A stretch of DNA of 64,000 nucleotides from an uncultured Ruminococcus sp. (GTDB taxonomy: Bacteria; Bacillota; Clostridia; Oscillospirales; Acutalibacteraceae). Within the stretch, counting starts at the first letter, position 1. Each line of letters begins with the position of its first letter. The position numbers were made by a program, and so were the translations under genes. The stretch is taken from assembly GCA_902785365.1 (NCBI GenBank), contig CACZYC010000001.1, forward strand, positions 186,001 to 250,000, given 5' to 3'. Of the stretch, positions 59,396 through 64,000 are shown one piece after another. The notes below the pieces were generated by a model. The model was not told where the DNA came from and did not search any database. It saw only the letters and a list, made by a program, of their open reading frames with translations.

Positions 59396-60745
59396 ATGAA
59401 AAAGAAACTATCTGTTATTCTTTCTTTGATACTGGTATTGTTTACGATTATGTCCGCTGCTGTTATTCCCTCGGCGGCTGTAAGCTACACCAACGATATA
59501 AACCTGAAATCAAAAACAGCCCTTCTTGTTAATCTGGATACGGGACAGACTGTATTCAGCAGAAAGGCTGATGTCAAGCGTTATCCTGCTTCGACAACGA
59601 AGATTATGACATACATAATTGTTGTAGAAAACGTTGATAATCTTGAAAAAACCAAGGTTAAAGTAAAGCAGAGCGTTCTCAATGCCCTCAAAGGCACAGG
59701 CAGTTCAAGCGCGGGACTTCAGGATCACGTTAATGAAAAATTATCCGTTCTCGATTTGCTTTATTGTATGATGGTTCCCTCGGGAAATGACGCGGCTATG
59801 GTGCTTGCTGATTATGTAGGCAAGGGTAATATCAAGAACTTCGTCAATATGATGAACGACAAGGCTAAGGAGCTTGGCTGTAAGGACACTCATTTCGAGA
59901 ATCCCGATGGATTGCATAACGACAATCATTACACCACAGCAAATGACCTCGCTAAGATGGCGCAGTACGCGCTCACCCTTCCGGAGTTCGCGAAGGTTAC
60001 CAATACAGATACATTCTATCTCGCTGACAACGATTATCCGCTTGTTACAACCAACTATCTCATAGACGCGAACCGCGGCGGCGATTATTACTATCAGTAC
60101 GCTCAGGGCATTAAGACAGGCACAACCGACGAGGCGGGACACTGCCTTGTTACAAAGGGCGAGGCTGACGGATACTCATATCTCGGCGTATTTATGATGA
60201 ACCCGATTAAAGATCCTGATGAGTACGGCACAATGATTGACGCAAAAAATATGTTTAAATGGGCTTTGACCGAGCTCGAGCTCAATCAGGTAGCTTCATC
60301 GGAAACTCCTATGTGTGAGGTTAAAGTGAATCTCGCGTGGGGTAAAGATTCTGTTCAGCTCGTTCCGCAAAAGAGTATTAACGCTATTGTTCCCACAAGC
60401 TATAAGGATTCGGATATAGTCGTAGAGACCAAAGTCCCCGAAAGTGTAGACGCTACTATTAACGAGGGTGACGTAATCGGCAAGGCAACTGTATACTACA
60501 ACGGTCCCGACGCTGACGGCAAACAGAAAATCGGCGTTGTAAATCTTGTTTCAAGCGAAACCATCGAGCGCAGCGGTATTCTGTATGTGTTCTCGATTAT
60601 TCAGGGGATTGTGGCGTCCAACTGGTTTGTGCTTGTAATCGTGCTGATTATCATTCTGCTTGTAATCTATATTATTATCAGTTCGATAATCAAGCGGCGC
60701 AATCGTAAGCGTAAGCGCAACGTAAAACATTACAGAAATTTCTAA
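59396..60745 (+). CDS. D-alanyl-D-alanine carboxypeptidase (S11 family, DacF/PBP5-like)
   Basis: 449 residues. A signal peptide (~1-29) precedes the penicillin-binding domain with Ser66-x-x-Lys69 in ASTTKIM, Ser129-Gly-Asn131 in PSGNDAA and KTG 240-242 in IKTGTTDEAGHCL. A C-terminal beta domain follows, then a transmembrane helix (~403-430) and a very basic tail (KRRNRKRKRN). It trims the last D-Ala from peptidoglycan peptides, either in growth or in spore cortex synthesis. The anchor is a true membrane helix and not the usual amphipathic helix. Confidence 0.93.
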   Translation: MKKKLSVILSLILVLFTIMSAAVIPSAAVSYTNDINLKSKTALLVNLDTGQTVFSRKADVKRYPASTTKIMTYIIVVENVDNLEKTKVKVKQSVLNALKGTGSSSAGLQDHVNEKLSVLDLLYCMMVPSGNDAAMVLADYVGKGNIKNFVNMMNDKAKELGCKDTHFENPDGLHNDNHYTTANDLAKMAQYALTLPEFAKVTNTDTFYLADNDYPLVTTNYLIDANRGGDYYYQYAQGIKTGTTDEAGHCLVTKGEADGYSYLGVFMMNPIKDPDEYGTMIDAKNMFKWALTELELNQVASSETPMCEVKVNLAWGKDSVQLVPQKSINAIVPTSYKDSDIVVETKVPESVDATINEGDVIGKATVYYNGPDADGKQKIGVVNLVSSETIERSGILYVFSIIQGIVASNWFVLVIVLIIILLVIYIIISSIIKRRNRKRKRNVKHYRNF

Positions 60746-60748
60746 ACC

Positions 60749-60785
60749 AATAACCGCTGTTATTATTTAACAGCGGTTATTTTTA
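60749..60785. terminator. Bidirectional terminator
   Basis: Stem AATAACCGCTGTT / AACAGCGGTTATT with an AT-rich loop and T's on both strands; it ends the carboxypeptidase and the convergent SpoIID-like gene. Confidence 0.85.
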
Positions 60786-61350
60786 CATTTTTAAAGTATC
60801 TGTTAAGACTTTCCTTCCAGCTCATACCGCTTTTGCACATTTCATTTATGCTGTAAAAGCTCACACCGGGTTTTGCGTCATATGTATAATCGGCGCTTAA
60901 AAGATCCCAGGGGTTTGCCGCGGCTTTCAGATACGGCTGTTCGCTTTTACAAGCGCCGTTTGTAATGTAATAATACGGTGTTTTAACAGCTTTTTCTTTA
61001 TATGTAATACAAAGATTTTTTGTATCTTTACATATTATTTCCAAATCAGAATATGTTTTTTTGCCGTCTTTGTGTTTTTTTAAAAAACCTTTCTTGCTCA
61101 GGGTTTTTGCTTTTTCTCCCGCTTTATAATTCGAATTTAGAATTATAGCAACAGCTTTAAGGCCTTCCTTACAGTAGTTCTCATTGTATTCGTACGCCAG
61201 CATATCCGTTAATTCTGTATCTTTTTGAGCGGAGGATTCGTTATCCGAAGATTTAGGGATGTTTATTCCGGCGGTGAACAGGGGAATTGCGATTAAAAAA
61301 ATTGCGATAAGTGTGAGCGCTGTAAAATGTTTTTTCATATTTTTACTCAT
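60763..61350 (-). CDS. Short divergent SpoIID/LytB-like protein
   Basis: 195 residues with an N-terminal membrane helix (~8-27). Parts of the SpoIID core are visible: CKEGLKAVAIILNS (61-74) is like the P-x-E-A-L-K-A-Q-A helix, with Glu62 at the place of the catalytic Glu; PYLKAAANPWDLL (139-151) is like the YL-x-x-V-x-S-P-W-D turn; and GVSFYSINEMCKSGMSWKESLNRYFKNVKI (162-191) follows the end GMSQYGA-x-x-MA-x-x-G-x-x-Y-x-x-I-L. It is much shorter than usual SpoIID (~330 residues) and the G-M-S-Q region is altered. SpoIID cuts septal peptidoglycan; activity here is doubtful. Confidence 0.55.
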   Translation of the reverse strand: MSKNMKKHFTALTLIAIFLIAIPLFTAGINIPKSSDNESSAQKDTELTDMLAYEYNENYCKEGLKAVAIILNSNYKAGEKAKTLSKKGFLKKHKDGKKTYSDLEIICKDTKNLCITYKEKAVKTPYYYITNGACKSEQPYLKAAANPWDLLSADYTYDAKPGVSFYSINEMCKSGMSWKESLNRYFKNVKITAVK

Positions 61351-61453
61351 TTTGCTTTTTATTCCTTGACATAATTGACGGTTTGTCTTAAAATATTATA
61401 TGTTTAAAAATATGTATTATTACAACTACTAACTCCATTGAAAGGATAGTTAT

Positions 61454-62671
61454 ATGAAATCGAAACTTTGTTGGGCGACATTTATACCTGTGACTCTGAT
61501 TGCCATTATTCTGAAAGCGCTGGAGTCATTCAGTGTTATTCCGTCGCTTCCGGGTAAAATGCTTTCCTATACCGCGCTCGGTCTTATACTTTTGACTTTT
61601 ATAATCAATATTATATTTGTCGCGAGTGACAAGGAGACTTCACCCGCGTATTTGCTTTCCCGTAATGTTCCCGCCGCTGTATTTTTGCTTATCTCGGCGG
61701 CGATGATAACATCAAAATCAGCTTTGACGATCATTCTTGCTCTTCAAAACAATAAATTTGATTTTTTGATTCTTGCGATGACTTTGCTGGGAATTGTTAC
61801 GGCTGTTTGTTTGGTGGTAATTTCGCTTGCTCATATCCAGGGCAGGAACTTCCTTCCGCGAATGGGCGCTTTTCTGCTTGTAATGCCTGTATGGGCGGGG
61901 CTTGTGCTTGTTTATGAGTTTCTTGAAAACCGTAAGGTTTCCGTTGCCGATGTTGATGAGTTCAAGCTTTTCGCTTTGGCGTTTATGATGATTTTCCTGT
62001 TCAAGCTTTCAATGATAATATCTACTGTTGACGGCAGAAACCCCGTAAAGGCTATGTTCCTTTACGGATTGCCGATGGCTTCTCTGTGCTTGTCAATAGG
62101 AGCTGTAAATGTATTTGATATTATAAAGAACGGCATTGATTATTCCGAAAATGTTTTCGGATTTGCCCTTTGCGCGCTCGGCATATACGCGGTTTTGTTT
62201 ATTCGAGAGATTACCAGTTTAATGCGTACGAAGTCGGAGCAGGTCATTAAATTTGATCTGGATGATTTTGACGAGCAGCAGCGTGTGTACGGCGCTTATC
62301 AGGACAATTATGTGGCCACCCCCGATGAGCAGACAGGCGACTATGACTATGATTATACAAGCGCCAGTGAAGAATCAGAGGTATATGTAACCGAAAAGGA
62401 TAAACATTATACTTCAGATTATGACTACGATTACAGTTACGGTGGATATGGCGGAAACAGCGATCAGGATGACCTGGTAGCTCCCCCCGAAGCTCCGACT
62501 GAGGATGACGACGTTATTTATGTTGACAGCGATGTTGTTGACGATTTTGAGGAGAAAGTGCTTCATTCAAGCGTCAGAGACGTTGAAAGCCCCGTAAATG
62601 ACAAAGAAACAGAATACGACGATGAGCAAATGGCAAAAATAGATAAGTTGATTGAAGATATTAACAACTGA
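61454..62671 (+). CDS. Unknown multi-pass membrane protein with acidic Asp/Tyr-rich tail
   Basis: 405 residues. About eight hydrophobic helices fill residues 5-265; the remaining ~140 residues are a hydrophilic acidic tail with DYDYDYTS and DYDYDYSYGGYGG repeats. I recognise no family. AAAGGA lies upstream of ATG 61454. It stands between the SpoIID-like gene (divergent) and the thrS leader. Confidence 0.65.
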   Translation: MKSKLCWATFIPVTLIAIILKALESFSVIPSLPGKMLSYTALGLILLTFIINIIFVASDKETSPAYLLSRNVPAAVFLLISAAMITSKSALTIILALQNNKFDFLILAMTLLGIVTAVCLVVISLAHIQGRNFLPRMGAFLLVMPVWAGLVLVYEFLENRKVSVADVDEFKLFALAFMMIFLFKLSMIISTVDGRNPVKAMFLYGLPMASLCLSIGAVNVFDIIKNGIDYSENVFGFALCALGIYAVLFIREITSLMRTKSEQVIKFDLDDFDEQQRVYGAYQDNYVATPDEQTGDYDYDYTSASEESEVYVTEKDKHYTSDYDYDYSYGGYGGNSDQDDLVAPPEAPTEDDDVIYVDSDVVDDFEEKVLHSSVRDVESPVNDKETEYDDEQMAKIDKLIEDINN

Positions 62672-62711
62672 TAATTATTGACATTTAGCTTTTTCGGTGA
62701 TAGTATAATAT

Positions 62712-62929
62712 ATGCGTTGAGGAAGACAAGACCCGGCGATACGTTTTCTCAGAGAGTATGCGGTTGGTGTGAGCATACAAAACGCCGCTTAGGTTACCGC
62801 TTCTGAGCTCCGCGCAGGAAATGGCGCGGCGGGCAATTCCGTTAAAGATTCAATGAGTTTCAATTCAGGTGGAACCGCGTTTGATAATTCAACCGCCCTG
62901 ATGTCCTTCGGATATCAAGGCGGTTTTTG
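62712..62929 (+). ncRNA. T-box leader of thrS (threonine)
   Basis: Stem I parts CAGAGAG and GGTTGGTGTGAG lie at 62753-62775. The likely specifier codon is ACC (Thr) at 62796-62798. The T-box is AGGTGGAACCGCG (62867-62879). A terminator follows: stem 62891-62906 with 62910-62925, one mismatch and one G-U, then T's. Uncharged tRNA-Thr should bind and prevent termination. The gene downstream (thrS) agrees with the specifier. Confidence 0.93.
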
Positions 62930-62990
62930 TTATTATGCAGAAGATAGCAATGACACGTATGATTAAAAAAATAAAAAAGGAGATAAACAA

Positions 62991-64000
62991 ATGTTAAATG
63001 TGGAATTAAAGGGCGGAGTAGTCAATCAGTATGAGGAGAACATCACTCCTGCCGAAATTGCCAAATCAATAGGAATGGGATTGTACAAGTCCGTATGCGC
63101 CGCCAAAATTGACGGCGAGGTTTTTGACTTGAGAACACCTCTGACAAAGGATTGCAAGGTTGAACTTTTGACCTTTGACGATAAAGACGGCAAGCATGCT
63201 TTCTGGCACACAGCGTCACATATTCTCGCTCAGGCTGTAAAGCGGCTTTATCCCGAGGCTAAGTGCGCCATAGGCCCCGCGATTGAAAACGGCTTCTACT
63301 ATGACTTTGATGTGGAAAAGCCCTTTACGCGCGAGGACCTCGACAAAATCACAGCCGAAATGAAAAAAATTGTTAAATCCAAAATAGCTGTTGAAAAATT
63401 CGAGTTGGAACCCGATGACGCGGTTAAACTGCTTGAGGATATGAACGAGCCCTATAAGGTTGAACTCTGCAAAGAGCATACGGACAAGGGCGAGAAGATA
63501 AGTTTCTATAAACAGGACGATTTCACAGATCTTTGCGCGGGTCCCCACCTTATGGACGTAAGCTCCGTCAAGGCTATCGCTTTGACCAATTGCACAGGCG
63601 CTTACTGGCGCGGCGACGCTAAAAACGCTCAGCTATGTCGTGTTTACGGCGTGGCTTTCCCCAAAGCGTCAATGCTCGAAGCGCACCTCGAAATGATGGA
63701 AGAAGCCAAAAAGCGCGACCATAACAAGCTTGGCAGAGAGCTCGAACTATTCACCACTGTTGACTATATCGGACAGGGACTTCCGATTATGCTCCCCAAG
63801 GGCGCTCGTGTAATTCAGCTCTTACAGCGTTTCGTTGAGGACGAGGAGCAGAAGCGCGGCTGGCTGCTCACAAAGACTCCGTTTATGGCTAAATCAGACC
63901 TTTACAAAATCAGCGGTCACTGGGATCATTACAAGGAAGGTATGTTTGTGCTCGGCGACGAGAAAAAGGACGATGAGGTTTACGCTTTGCGTCCGATGAC
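62991..64000 (+). CDS. thrS: Threonyl-tRNA synthetase, 3' partial
   Basis: 336 complete codons before the window ends. The N-terminal TGS domain (1-~60) is followed by the editing domain with HTASHILAQAVKRLYP, the zinc-type HTDKGEKISFYKQ region and DLCAGPHL, and then the start of the catalytic core (LPIMLPKGARVIQLLQRFVED, TPFMAKSDLYKISGHWDHYKEGMF). It charges tRNA-Thr. AAAAAGGAG is the ribosome site; the T-box leader is directly upstream. Confidence 0.97.
   Translation, partial: MLNVELKGGVVNQYEENITPAEIAKSIGMGLYKSVCAAKIDGEVFDLRTPLTKDCKVELLTFDDKDGKHAFWHTASHILAQAVKRLYPEAKCAIGPAIENGFYYDFDVEKPFTREDLDKITAEMKKIVKSKIAVEKFELEPDDAVKLLEDMNEPYKVELCKEHTDKGEKISFYKQDDFTDLCAGPHLMDVSSVKAIALTNCTGAYWRGDAKNAQLCRVYGVAFPKASMLEAHLEMMEEAKKRDHNKLGRELELFTTVDYIGQGLPIMLPKGARVIQLLQRFVEDEEQKRGWLLTKTPFMAKSDLYKISGHWDHYKEGMFVLGDEKKDDEVYALRPM

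Noticed and set aside
62678..62709. Promoter of the thrS leader, TTGACA and TATAAT
   Set aside because: Both hexamers are perfect but the spacer is 20 nt, longer than usual; I do not list it as a supported promoter.

Overview
The window looks like a chromosomal segment of a spore-forming, starch-degrading gut Clostridia, most like the Ruminococcus bromii / Ruminococcoides group of the Oscillospiraceae. The support is: four secreted proteins ending in type I dockerins; a two-gene starch locus (a CBM26-type starch-binding dockerin protein followed by a secreted GH13 amylase); sporulation genes (gpr, spoIIP, ylbJ, yqfC, yqfD, a SpoIID-like protein); Gram-positive promoters of the TTGACA-17-TATAAT kind; and FMN, tetrahydrofolate and T-box leaders. 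The species name is an inference. No rRNA, tRNA, CRISPR array, phage or transposase gene was seen.

Layout. 1-5 kb: the end of a leucine-rich-repeat dockerin protein, a compact PqqD / S26 peptidase / ABC exporter / nucleotidyltransferase operon, and an MscS channel. 5-13.7 kb: a papain-type dockerin protease, gpr-spoIIP, a repeat-rich surface protein overlapping dusB, glyA and rarA. 13.7-19.8 kb: the starch locus, then ribU behind an FMN riboswitch and folT behind a THF riboswitch. 19.8-26.6 kb (minus strand): LicD, GT2, a DUF975-like protein, an M20 peptidase, a MITE-like element and a YfhO protein. 26.6-35 kb: yfbR, an LCP protein, an intracellular GH13 enzyme fused to DUF1653, a divergent pair ending in a dockerin protein, phosphoglucomutase and a membrane-anchored protein. 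35-41.5 kb: an orphan ketosynthase / acyl-AMP ligase / nucleotidyltransferase operon with a divergent LysR regulator and a thioesterase, then mnmA. 41.5-45 kb: a candidate sortase substrate, a class B sortase, a His-rich LCP protein and TspO. 45-54.6 kb: a repeat island, an LRR lipoprotein-adhE-kinase operon behind a Rex-like operator, and ylbJ-asnB-PAP2 divergent from yqfC-yqfD. 54.6-64 kb: ymdB, a DAK2/FakA-type kinase, recG, a D-Ala-D-Ala carboxypeptidase, a SpoIID-like protein, an unknown membrane protein and thrS behind a T-box.

The extracellular dockerin proteins (starch binder, protease, LRR protein, propeller-like protein) would dock on cohesin scaffoldins encoded elsewhere. The secreted amylase, the intracellular GH13 enzyme and phosphoglucomutase make a path from starch to glucose phosphates, and AdhE disposes of the reducing power as ethanol.

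The less ordinary items are the precursor-less PqqD/peptidase/exporter operon; two inverted copies of a heptamer-flanked intergenic element with a conserved hairpin, one carrying a second nested repeat; a 279-bp element with about 28-bp terminal inverted repeats that supplies the stop codon of the YfhO gene; the orphan ketosynthase cluster; and several unusual promoters (a leaderless protease promoter, overlapping divergent -35 boxes, a Rex-like site over a -35). Terminator, promoter and riboswitch calls were made by eye and not folded by software.
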